A DNA stretch of 64,000 bases, taken from contig NC_135184.1 in assembly GCF_041146795.1 (NCBI RefSeq), forward strand, positions 9,104,967-9,168,966. The letters are read 5' to 3'. The position numbers and the translations under genes were made by a program. The number at the start of each line of letters is the position of its first letter. Position 1 is the first letter of the stretch. The notes below the pieces were generated by a model. That model saw only the letters and a program-made list of their open reading frames with translations, ran no database searches and had not been told where the DNA came from. Of the stretch, positions 35,401-45,433 are shown piece by piece. This DNA is from Maylandia zebra (taxonomy: Eukaryota > Chordata > Actinopteri > Cichliformes > Cichlidae).

Positions 35401-37059
35401 TTTGATACACTCTGTACATTAGCTTCAAATTTACGCTAGCTCTCATGGGAAAAAACGAATCAGCTGGTGTCTATAAACGTTAATGGATTTTACATTTTGT
35501 CACGAGACTGGGTTAAATTCTAGCATTTTACTTTGTGCTACTTAAGATTAATTTGCATGTGTCACTCTTTGCATTGCACTGATGCAGTCTATAAATGTTT
35601 CTAGCTAGCCATTCTTGCTAGTGGTTGTAGTTAAACCGCTAGTAAATGTGGTCACTTCTTACTTCAAAATATGACTTGTAGTCACTGCTGGTAAAGTACT
35701 CTGAGACATCAGTAAGACTAGAAAAATTAAAAGCACTATATAAATACCAGCACAGTCCAAAAACTGCAATGGGGATGGCTTAATTGCTTCAAAGCGGGAC
35801 TTTACGAAATGGCATGTAAAAGTGCTTTTTTCTTCAAGACATTAGAAAACAAACTCCATTCAACTCTATTGTGTGGTGATGGTGGAAGAAGTTCCCAGTC
35901 AGCTGTTCACTATCACCAGATGCATTTAAATGAAATTTTATCTACTCGTTTTCTTCTTATACGTAAGCACTGTGAGTTCACATTTTAACAAACCTCAGAG
36001 TCTTACAGCTTAATCAAATCAAACAAATTAAATCAACATTTCAAATTCTTTATAGAAGAGTTTATATCTAAATAAATATGAAATTCACTTACTTCTTAAC
36101 ATTTTTACTGCATTTAATTATTTTTCTAAGTAACAAATTCATCATTTTAATGTTTCAGAAGACGATACCTTCATTTGGATAGGATGGGGAGCTGAGGGAG
36201 TCCATGCTTCTTGCAGGTCTCAGAGCAGGCCTTTCTTTCTCTGGAGCTGAAAAAATATAAAAATTATTTCTAAGATAAGTGAGATAATATATAGAGAGAA
36301 GCTGTTGGAACTGATCTATGGGAGACTTAAAACTGATGTCCAAAACAGCAGCCAGCAGCAACAGTTTTCTAAAAGTACATTAATAAAATGTGCCAAAATA
36401 CAAACAAATTATATTTACATTTTTAAATATTAATATTTAAAAATATGTGAGTTTGAATGTCATTTTAAATGTTGCTATTTCCTAAAAGTGAGAAGAAATT
36501 AGAAAACAAACCAAAGAGAATAAAGTTGTCAACACGCAAACCTGTTTATGGAAAAGGAGAAATTAACTTAGTAGGAATAAATGATGTGACTCATTTCTAT
36601 GTGAAGGTTTTGTACCTTTGGTTGAAGGTTTGTGTTTTCGCCGTGGATCCGGGAATCGTCCTCCAATGTTAAAGATGGACATCCACTTCCTGCCTTTAAG
36701 GGATCCTTTCCTCCTGAGGCGAGCAAGACACGCACATTTGCAAGAAGTTTATATGAAAAGAAATGTTATTTTCTAACATACAAGCATCACTTGTTCATTC
36801 ACCTGATACTCTAAAAAGTGTAAGCGACTAAGATTTTGTGTATAACGGACAGTAATGGTGACCCAGATAAAGAAATGGTTTACTCACTTGTCTGTGCCTT
36901 CAATGATGGCATGGTAAGGTCTTATGGGAAGTGGACCATCTCCTGGACTGATGTTCCCATAGCTACAAGCTGGGGTGGGAACAGGCCGGAATAAACATTC
37001 CTCCGTGTTGGGGAATGCTGATGGGGATGGGAGGGACTTCCTTCTCTCGTTTGATATGT
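29450..37059 (-). CDS. arhgap30: arhgap30 exons 7-13: basic linker and long acidic tail
   Basis: Exons 7-9 encode a Pro/Ser-rich segment and the conserved basic motif KRKGSLKGRKWMSIFNIGGR. Exon 10 (708 bases) is Thr/Gly/Lys/Glu-rich with KRQRAKSLLSNSEEDNKGDA. Exons 11-12 are Asp/Ser-rich, including SSSEDEAMGDDIGDNEYSSE. Exon 13 (1333 bases) is strongly acidic, then has VKAVPVVPPKPQHCRITALT and a five-glutamine run before a charged C-terminus ending DALGK. Likely intrinsically disordered and involved in protein binding. The several open frames on the plus strand across these exons are antisense shadows of the acidic codons. Confidence 0.9.
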
Positions 37060-40000
37060 CTGAAGAGGTCAGAGGAAAGATTTTAAGCTGTGGTACATAA
37101 GTTTATCGCCTTTCTCTGCACGTGAGTGTCTGTGGATGCACATCTGTGTTCTGACCTGCATCGGGAAACAGCTGAGGGACGTGTGTGAGAATGAACTCCA
37201 CCACGATGGACTGGACCCTGACCTCCATGAAGGCCGCAGTGCCATTGAATCCTGTCGCTTCAATGTCTTTAGACCTTTTCATACAGATTGATAGATTGGT
37301 TTACTGATTGATTATCACAACTGCAAGACATGACTATGTGCTAAAGGAGAAGAAGGAATGGATGAAAACAACAGAAGAACAAAGTGAAGCAGAAAAGGAA
37401 CAAGGAACAGGTAAGCAAAGGCAGCGGTGCACTATACAAGGTTATTGAATCGCATACAATATAAATTAAAATTACAGTAACTTTCAGCAGTTTATATATA
37501 TAGTATTTTCCCTCAGAATGAAAGCAGGTAGTGTATCCCTCAGTTCACAAGAGCACATATCTGAGACACACTGATTTTTCATTAACACACCTGAGCAGGT
37601 TGGGGGCCCAGACAATGGCCAGGTTCCTGGAGTGCATGTTGGTTTCTGACGAATACGAGGCCATTCTGACAAGATGACGCATGAGAAACTCCAGAGTCCT
37701 GTAGGACACACATGATACATGATCAGCTTTTAAATCTGCAGCCTTGTTAGAAACAGTATTATTTTACACATCAACCACATAATAATCAGTATTATCATCT
37801 GTAAATGTGGGATTAATGGTGGTTTTCGTAAAGGAAATACTGTTATTGGTCAGTTCTTTACTTTTTAATTGGTAACTGTACTGGACTTTTGGACTGTGTG
37901 ATCCAACTAAGTGAAGTATTTCAGCCATGTTGAACTGTAATGAGAGCCCAGGGTAGACCCAGGGCTTTCTTGGCTGGCTTTGGAATGCCTTGCATGCCCC
38001 TGGAGGACGAGGTGGTTAGGGAGAGAAGAGTGTCGGCATCTGTGCTTATGTTTCTACCCCACGATAATAGATGGATGATGGCGGACCAAAACCGTGCAGT
38101 TAGGTTCTGGTCTGCCAGTTCAGCCCATTTATATGTAATTAAGCAGCTTCACGGGGTCCAGTGTTATTATCTGTAAATGTACAGTTTTGTAATATTTTCC
38201 TACATGTCTTCCTTGTGGCAGTGAACTAAAATCTACATATAGAAGAATTTACTAAAGCCTACTAATCTCTGGTGAAGTAATAAAATTGAGCTGATCTGTT
38301 GTGATAGTTACTGGAGAGAAATAAAAGGAGATGCCCTCTGCTTGTGTGCAGAAATACAGGTTATTATATAGTAAAAGTGGCTGTCATTGGGATGCAGAGG
38401 GTTGTACCTGTAATGAGGTGCTGGTAGCTCTTTCAGGACATCACCGATCTTTACTAGCCTCTCCTCCTCTAGCTGGATGGCCACAGCTTCCTGTTAGGAT
38501 ATGTGTTATTTTCTGTTTTCATGCCTGTAGACCAGTCAAGGATTTTATTTTGTTTTTTTCGCATGTCTGAGATACTCACAGCAAATTTGTCATACAGCTG
38601 ATATGTGAGCAGAGGGTTGGGCAGCTCTCTGAAATAAGCTTTACACAAAGAGCTGACACAGTGGATGTCCTGCAGGTACAAATCCTTGTTCAGTTCAGGA
38701 TTTCCATCACTCTCAAACTCACCCCTGTTTTGAATGATAATAACATAATCGAATATCCATTAAAATATATGTGGATTATATTGTTTATTTACAGGTAAAG
38801 GTTGACCACACACAGACATTTTACCTGAGTTTCTGGATATTGGATGACACTCCAGACAACCTGTAGATCCCATCAACAATCCCATGATGCTCCACAAACT
38901 CACTGCAGCATCGCAGCACCAGTGGAACTGTGAGAGAAGACTCAAATGAATAACCTGGATATTGGCCTAATAAAAGCATGGAACATGTTCAATCTGTCAT
39001 CTTTAGATACAAATATTTAGATGAAACTTTATTAATCCCTCGGGTTGCTTCCTAAGGGAAATTCTGGAAATTCGGTACATATACAGTCAATAAGTCTATC
39101 AAATCTATAATTTTATAACTAAAGCATACTGATGACTTTTGACTATGAAAATTTGCCCAGTTTCAATTGGTCCACGGATCTTATTGATAATGATCCTCTG
39201 ACATCTAGAGGTTCATGCAGAGCATCAGGCATATGACTCAAAGACTCCTCGATCAAAACCTATGAAAGACTGTTGTAATGAATATAATTTCCAGGGTTAA
39301 AAACCTTTTTAAAAACTTATTTTAGGGTCAAAGTCACCACACCATTTATACTATATATATAAAACTTATATTGTGGTAGTTGAACAGGTTATTTTTAAGT
39401 ACATTTCTGTAATACTGAGATTTGACAAATACAAACATGAAACTGATTTCAGCCACAGCTTTGTTGTTGTTTTGTCTTTGCTTATTGATAGTGAGAAAAA
39501 TTAGCATACCAAACTATGACTGTGAACACAGCAAATATTCTGTCTGCTTAAAATAGTTATGTTTCCTTTGTCATTGTTGACATGTGGGCATTTAGCTTGA
39601 AGCACAGAAGTGCCAAAGACTACATGGATCCCTGAGAGGAATATTTCTGTTCTAAGGGTCACGGTTAAGTTGGCCAGGTGCACAGCAGATACCTTCCTCG
39701 TCCTTTCATCCCATTTATTGACATTATGTCCGATATTTTTTTGTTTATTTCATGTAAGTGGAAACATTACTGACAAGAAATGTGTTGCATCCCTGCTAAA
39801 ATCTTAAAATACCAGAAAATAAAACAGAAGCTGAAGTGCAAAAATCATTGTTTCTCCAGTTATAGTACCACAAAAAAGTGTTTGCCCCCATCTGATTTCT
39901 TAGTTTGTTGCATATTTGTCACAGTTATATTTTATATGTTTCAGATTATCTAACATATTCTAATATTAGACAAAGACAACCTGAATAAATACAAAATGCA

Positions 40001-41108
40001 GCTTTTAAATTGTAATTTCATTGTTCAATTGTCCCCTAAGCCTCATAATTGGCTTTGCCACCCTTGGCAACAACAACTGCAATGAACATTTGTGATCACT
40101 GCAATGAGTTTTTCACTTTGCTCTGGAGGAATTTTGGCTCACTCATGTTTGCAGGATGAATTAATAAAGCCACACTGGAGGGTTTTCAAGCATGAATGGC
40201 CAGTTTAAGGTCATGCTAAAGAATATTTCACTATGACACTCCAACACCATTATTTTGGAGTTTTTTAAACCAATCAGAGGTGGACTTGCTGGTGTTTTGG
40301 ATCACTGTCCTTCTTTTCAGCTCAACTCTGTTTGAGGTTTAGGGCATGAACTGTTGGCCAGACGTTCTCCTTGAGCATTTCTGGTAAAGAGATGGTTCCA
40401 TCAGTTACAGAAAGTCGTGCTGAAGCAGCAAAGCAGCCCCAGACCATCACACTATGCCCACTTATGACTGCTGGTCTGATGTTCTTCCAAAAAAGTCAAC
40501 CTTTGTCTCATCAGTGCCAGAATACTTTCCCAAAAGTCTTTACCTTTTTTTTTTTTACTTACCCCCAAAGTAATTTGCCCTGCGATGTCCCACGCTTTGC
40601 CCACAATGAGTCAGTCGGGGTCACATTATAAAATGATTAAGACTTTTTCAAATGTTTGACTCAGCCTGGTGTGGTTTGACAAGCAAAGTCATAATCTGAA
40701 CGTTGGCCTTCACGACTTGCCTATGCTTTTAAAAAAAAGCATAGGCAAGCACTTTACTGCAGAGTGAGATGCTAAAGAGTTGAGAAACATGAGAAATATC
40801 CCATGAAATGTGCTTAATAGCAGGTTGCTTCAGTTTAGTAACACTTCTATGACATGTTTCATTTACATGGTATAAACGGTACTTCTGCTGATGTCTGACA
40901 CCCATGTGTAAATGATTTATCTCTGCAGGATTGTGTTTAATGCAATGAAGAAAACTATGACAAGTGGAGAAAACAACAATAAGAGCAGGACATGTTTTCT
41001 AGTCAGGGTTGCTCACTTACCCTCTTGACCAGAGGTATTTAGATGCTCCAACAGATCACATCCAAACACCTTCTCTTTGTTGCCCCCTTTTCTTCGAACT
41101 CTCCTCAT
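29450..41108 (-). CDS. arhgap30: Rho GTPase-activating protein 30 (complete coding region, 13 exons)
   Basis: Join: 41108-41021, 38927-38825, 38724-38580, 38490-38408, 37698-37591, 37274-37156, 37059-36888, 36713-36616, 36246-36169, 34157-33450, 32751-32543, 32401-31785, 30782-29450. The total is 3861 bases, 1286 aa, with all phases consistent. The start begins MRRVRRKGGNKEKVFGCDLL; an in-frame stop lies upstream with no other ATG. Residues about 20-215 form a RhoGAP domain with the arginine-finger motif GIYRLSGV (R52), YLQDIHCVSSLCKAYFRELP, and NLAIVWAPNLLR. The long tail is acidic and low-complexity, as in the ARHGAP30/31/32/33 group; SSLCKAYFREL and GTAAFMEVRVQSIVVEFILT favour ARHGAP30 over ARHGAP31. 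The protein stimulates GTP hydrolysis on Rho-family GTPases (Rac1 and RhoA reported for the mammalian protein) and acts at the actin cytoskeleton. It is longer than the mammalian form (about 1100 aa). A possible untranslated 5' exon ends at 41958 (AAG then gtagga). Confidence 0.95.
34158..36168. other. arhgap30 intron 9
   Basis: AT-rich intron with no recognisable exon. 35050-35200 resembles an old LINE 3' region (AATCAGAATCACGTTTT followed by GGGGAATTTGTCTTGGTG). Nothing else is supported. Confidence 0.5.
37156..41108 (-). CDS. arhgap30: arhgap30 exons 1-6: RhoGAP catalytic domain
   Basis: Six exons encode about 215 residues. Exon 1 ends SGQE in phase 1, exon 2 supplies VPLVLRCCSEFVEHHG and the catalytic arginine (codon 38862-38860), exon 3 EFESDGNPELNKDLYLQD, exon 4 EAVAIQLEEERLVKIGDVLK, exon 5 RTLEFLMRHLVRMASYSSET with APNLLR, exon 6 SKDIEATGFNGTAAF to QLFPDA. 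All residues usually needed for GAP activity in view (arginine finger, LCKAYFRELP, N in PNLL) are intact. Confidence 0.95.
37942..38083 (+). mobile_element. Ancient Rex3 (RTE) fragment in arhgap30 intron
   Basis: The sequence AGAGCCCAGGGTAGACCCAG, then CTTGGCTGGCTTTGGAATGC and AATAGATGGATGATGG, aligns by eye with the last 140 bases of the Rex3 copies at 7320 and 16987 ([14 protein letters not shown] and the GGATG tail), with heavy divergence. Confidence 0.6.
39010..39095 (-). repeat. Probable LINE 3' end remnant
   Basis: ACTTTATTAATCCCTCGGGT followed by TTCCTAAGGGAAATTCTGGA is the reverse of the common teleost LINE terminus. No coding part is visible. Confidence 0.4.
39850..40545 (-). mobile_element. 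Degenerate Tc1-like DNA transposon
   Basis: The plus strand from GTGTTTGCCCCCATCTGATT through GGCTTTGCCACCCTTGGCAA, GGAGGAATTTTGGCTCACTC and CCCCAGACCATCACACTATG to CTTTGTCTCATCAGTGCCAG matches by memory the antisense of a well-known fish Tc1-like transposase gene, different from the family at 3885. Many indels and stops. It lies in arhgap30 intron 1. A perfect inverted repeat follows at 40716-40749. Confidence 0.7.
40716..40749. repeat. Perfect 15-base inverted repeat
   Basis: CTTGCCTATGCTTTT (40716-40730) and AAAAGCATAGGCAAG (40735-40749) are exact complements around four A residues. It is located about 170 bases past the Tc1-like copy in arhgap30 intron 1. Confidence 0.9.
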
Positions 41109-42476
41109 CTCTTCCTGTCTTCTCTTTTCACCTCACATTCAGACTGGTCCCCTCTACCCTGCTGGTGACGGTCAGGTTCACTGACTGTCTGTTCTGGATG
41201 CGTTGACCAAAATGGTTAAAGTGACGATGACTCTGATAAAACGTTGCACATTTCAGAGGTTTGACTGTGCTGCTGTTGCTTCTGTTTCCTTTGCTTCAGT
41301 GCATGTTGTTAGGTGCAGCTTGTTTCCTCTGTGAGCTGCGCTGCATTGGGGCTGTCACGTAAAATCGAGCGTTAGGACATACTTTGTTGTGTCTTCCTCC
41401 CTGCAAAAGCAGAAATGATAACGGTTTCGTTGTGGATATAGCAGTTTCACTTTTTAACAATGAACAATCTCACAGTTAAAATCAAACAAACTGCACTGAA
41501 CGCTCGCCTTGCATATGACGCCTTCACTTCCCCCTGATGCACTCAATTTATTTTCGAATGAAAGGCCACACCCTTGCATCTGTACTTCTCGTATTCACTG
41601 AAAAGAGCCCCTGAACGTTTCGCTCCAATCATGCTATAAGGTTTCTCTGAGGTGGTGGACCAACTTAAGCTTCTAATCTCCGCTCCTGCCTGAGGACTAC
41701 GCTCACTACAGAGCCCGGTCTGTCCTCCCTGCCCTCATGTCAGGGCCATCGCGGCCCTGTTCTCATTTCAGCGGAAGTCGAGCACTGAACATATAGATTC
41801 ACAGAGACGTTCAAACTCTCTCCCCACTCTCTCCATCTTCCTGACACCTGCCGCTACTCTCCTATCATCCACCACCCTCCCAATCAGTCCACGTTTTTGG
41901 AAAGACTTTAAATGTGAGGAAACAAACAAATTAAAAAGCGAACACAAGTGTTCCTACCTTCACTCTGCATCGGCACACAAGTAGCAGCATAAAACGATGA
42001 CGCAACAAACCACTAAACTTCCCCTGTTTAACTTCCTGAGTGTCTCTCCTTCTCTTGTGCTTTCTCTCTGTATTTGGCCCTCTGTTTCTCCGCCTCTGCT
42101 GAGTAGGGAAATCAGTTCATAGTATCTGTACAGTTCATCTATTTCCCTCACATGCGCTGCATTTGTCTCTCTGTGGGCCGACCTCCATCACCCTGACTGA
42201 AATAAGTAGATCTGAACGTACCTTAAAGATGAGGGATGAAATCTGATTACATTTTCTTCCATTTTAACAGTTTTACATCATTGCTACATATAAATATAAA
42301 TATAAATATCAGTACCAGCAAAGTATCACATAGGGGCTCAAGAATTATCACCGGAGTTCCACACAGCTGTCATACAAAGATTCAGTATGTCAGTGAAATC
42401 ATAAGATAAACTAAAGCTAGTCACACTGTGCCAATGAAGGAGAAGACAAACACATGAGCAAGAAAAGTAGTTCAGA

Positions 42477-42795
42477 AATGGTAAATGGCCTGTATTTATA
42501 TAGCGCTTTACTAGTCCCTAAGGACCCCAAAGCGCTTTACATATCCAGTCATCCACCCATTCACACACACATTCACACACTGGTAATGGCAGCTACATTG
42601 TAGCCACAGCCACCCTGGGGCGCACTGACAGAGGCGAGGCTGCCAGACACTGGCGCCACCGGGCCCTCTGACCACCACCAGTAGGCAACGGGTGAAGTGT
42701 CTTGCCCAAGAACACAACGACCGAGACTGTCCAAGCTGGGGCTCGAACCGGCAACCTTCCGATTACAAGGCGAACTCCCAACTCTTGAGCCACAA
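42477..42795 (-). mobile_element. tRNA-promoter SINE, minus orientation
   Basis: On the minus strand it starts near GTGGCTCAAGAGTTGGGAGT (A-box-like), has AAGGTTGCCGGTTCGAGCCC (B box) and ends AAAGCGCTATATAAATACAG GCC ATTTACC. This 5'-to-3' order and the terminal phrase belong to a very abundant teleost SINE. Name not asserted. Short overlapping open frames are artefacts. Confidence 0.75.
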
Positions 42796-42864
42796 AGAAC
42801 ACGAATGCACCACAAAGTAACAAAAGAGTCACAAAGCACTGCAGAGAAACATAAAAAGTCTAGT

Positions 42865-42867
<3 letters not shown>

Positions 42868-42927
<60 letters not shown>
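42868..42927. repeat. (TG)n microsatellite
   Basis: About 29 uninterrupted TG dinucleotides, located 70 bases past the SINE. Confidence 0.98.
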
Positions 42928-42928
<1 letters not shown>

Positions 42929-43554
42929 TACATTACACACTGTGTTGATGCTATTCTTGCAGTATCCTGTTATTTGAAATAAAGCCCTCAAAACATTATG
43001 TTTATGATGAGTTTCTGTGGACCTGCTGGGCTTTTTCCCTTTTACAGTTCATCACAGATGGTTTCTACTGTAAAAGGTTTAGTTGTAAGAATCCCTGTTA
43101 AAGCAGATAAGTGTGGAATACTTATCACACCTGATTGTTCTCCGACTGTTTTTCTCTATAGATGGTTTACCTTCCTTTACTTATTTGCATCTCTGAGCTA
43201 CAGTTTTGTAACTTCCTGTATTTTAATATGCTCCATTGCTTCTTCAGCTGTTATCGTGCAATTTTCTTGTTGTATCATCTCTAACAAATTGGCACAACAT
43301 AGTCACCACTTATAATTCACTCTTAGGTCATAAGTAATGGGTTTTATATCAGTGCTTTATGCAGTGTTTTAACAATAACCTTAAATTTGCCAGGTTGTGC
43401 ACTTGATTAATATTGCACATGTAATTGTTGGAAAATCTTTTAGTTAGTCTTGTGGATTTTAAGGTTTTGTATTTGCCAGTAGGTTATTGAGCCAGTACTC
43501 TGCAAGGCATTCCCAAAATTTATGAAGGCTGTAACTAAGAAATTACAAAGTGGT

Positions 43555-43650
43555 GGAGTACAAGAAGGACCTGGATTCACCCATCAGAGCTGGGACAGGC
43601 TCCAACCCCACTGCCACCCTGAACTTGATAACCAGAAGAAAATGGATGGA
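43555..43650 (+). repeat. SINE-like repeat tail
   Basis: CAGAGCTGGGACAGGCTCCA followed by ACCCTGAACTTGATAACCAG and AAAATGGATGGATT matches the usual 3' end of the teleost repeat whose 5' half is at 10868-11075. A second diverged tail is at 49580-49680 (GAAGCTGGGATAAG to GAACTGGATAACCTG). Confidence 0.55.
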
Positions 43651-43691
43651 TTGTTATTTCTTGCAACTTGGTCATTTTTATGGATGCCCAC

Positions 43692-43703
43692 CTGTGTGTG
43701 TGT

Positions 43704-43753
<50 letters not shown>
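43692..43753. repeat. (TG)n followed by a 36-base G homopolymer
   Basis: TG repeats at 43692-43717 lead directly into an unbroken G run from 43718 to 43753. Such runs often vary in length and may contain sequencing or assembly error. Confidence 0.95.
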
Positions 43754-43756
<3 letters not shown>

Positions 43757-44215
43757 GTGTATATTTGCTGGTTTAGCCTCAGTTTAAGACTGTGTGTTTT
43801 ATTTAAAAAACAATCTATTAATATTATCTAAATTTGATTTCTTATGTTTCTTTTCTTCTTGCCTCCTCAAGATTTTGTCTTCGTCGTGGAATTCCCCATT
43901 TAGTTACTTTCTGTTTTGTTTTGTTTTCTTAGTCATTAGTTAAACTTGTTTTGTTTTTGTTCTAATTAGTTTCAGTTGCATCTTGTTTACCCTGGTGTTT
44001 CTATTATACCTACTCGTGTGGGTTTACATAACCCCTCCTTTGTCTCTGTTAGCCTGCCTTTGTGTGTTCCTGCATCATTCACGCCATGATAGTTTTTATT
44101 TATTTATTTATTTTTACCTTAATTGCATAACTTTTTTCAGAATAATTTTATGTGATGATTAGACTATAGAGAAAAACCAGCATACAGGACAAATTAAAGG
44201 AAAAACAAGGAAAAG

Positions 44216-44350
44216 TGTGTTAGTAAGGTGCTGGGCCCCCGCATGCCCACTGATTGACTGTACAAGTCTCATGAACTCTACTGGACAATCACCATTCTTC
44301 CAAAAGATAGTATATAAAGACCAGTATAATCCTCACCATCCTATAAGAGT
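44216..44350. mobile_element. Tc1-like element fragment
   Basis: AAGGTGCTGGGCCCCCGCAT, then ACAAGTCTCATGAACTCTAC and ACAATCACCATTCTTCCAAA resemble one end of the teleost element family also seen at 3885-4225 and 21065-21320. Short and diverged. Confidence 0.45.
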
Positions 44351-45433
44351 TGATTACAGGGTGAAGCCGATCACTCATAACAACTTAATGCTTATTTGCA
44401 GTGAGCTGTTTCATCTAAGGTGGAGTGTCTCGAAGTTTGGACGAAAACTTAGGGATAAAACCTGGACAGAGAGTGGTTTATATTAGTAACTGTAACCCAG
44501 TGTTAATGATGTTTTTCTTTCTCTCTTTTTTTGTTATCATAATTTTTTCACTGCTTAAATTGTCTGTTACATTTCTTATGGCTTTCTTTCTTTCTTTCTT
44601 TTCAGATGTGTTCATAAATGCTACAGGAAGGTTAAGTCTCTTCTTAGAATAATAGTATTGAAACAGCAGAAAAATGCTCCTTTGGCCATATCAGCCATGC
44701 TACGCACACTGAAACTACAGAGAAAGGAGGAGCTTCTTTCCTTGTGGCTTTTGCGGCCCAATCACTTTAATCTTTGCACAAAATGGGCATGACAACCTAA
44801 ACCATGCCTAAAAACGAACCCTCCAAAATGTAAAAGTCATATTACACATGTAATATGTCAGACATCTGTATCTCGCAAAAAAGTCAGTTGTTGTACGTAC
44901 AGTTAAGTCCATATCTGGCTGTTTATAAAGGTAGTAGCTAGGTTACAGCATATTGTAATTGGAGTTACACATAAATAATAAATAATCATAATAAATGATT
45001 ATTATTAAAACAAATAATAATCAGTCACCCGCAATCACACCTGCTACACGCGCAGTGCGCTTGTATGTAATAATTACGGTAATAGCACAACGTCACTTGT
45101 GGCTGCAAGTGAGTTTGGTGTGTCGTTTAAGTACTTCCTGTAATGGTGGAAACTACATTTTTAAACACGCACAGACGCATTTATCAGCTTGTTGTTTTTT
45201 GCATGAATTTTCTAGGAGGATTCAGTCGTGACCGTCTGTCTGGATCACAGAGGTACTAAAAACAAGCGTCCCTCTAGCATACGCGGAAGAACCTGCAGAT
45301 ACTTCTGCCGCTGTGCTTCGGTGATGGATGCACTGCTCTAATACTTTCACACAGATTCACACACAGCACGCGTAGACGTGTGCAGCTTAAAACGTTTATT
45401 TGTGCTGTAACAAGGAGCCGAAACCAGTGCGAG

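Larger units (their letters stand above)
41109..45433. other. Intergenic region between arhgap30 and ZNF-D starts (head-to-head)
   Basis: The two genes diverge from this 4.3-kb region. It contains a possible arhgap30 untranslated exon ending at 41958, a SINE (42477-42795), a TG microsatellite (42868-42927), a TG plus poly-G tract (43692-43753), a SINE-like tail (43555-43650), a Tc1-like start fragment (44216-44350) and AT-rich sequence. CGGAA cores occur near the ZNF-D start (45283). Confidence 0.5.

Noticed and set aside
41960-42151. 63-codon minus-strand frame starting MREIDELYRY ahead of arhgap30
   Set aside because: It reaches a plausible donor at 41958, but an in-frame stop precedes the ATG of coding exon 1 and no RhoGAP family N-terminus like this is known to me; at most an untranslated exon.
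42720-42770. tRNA gene suggested by the B-box GGTTCGAGCCC
   Set aside because: No cloverleaf could be folded by eye; the box is the internal promoter of a SINE.
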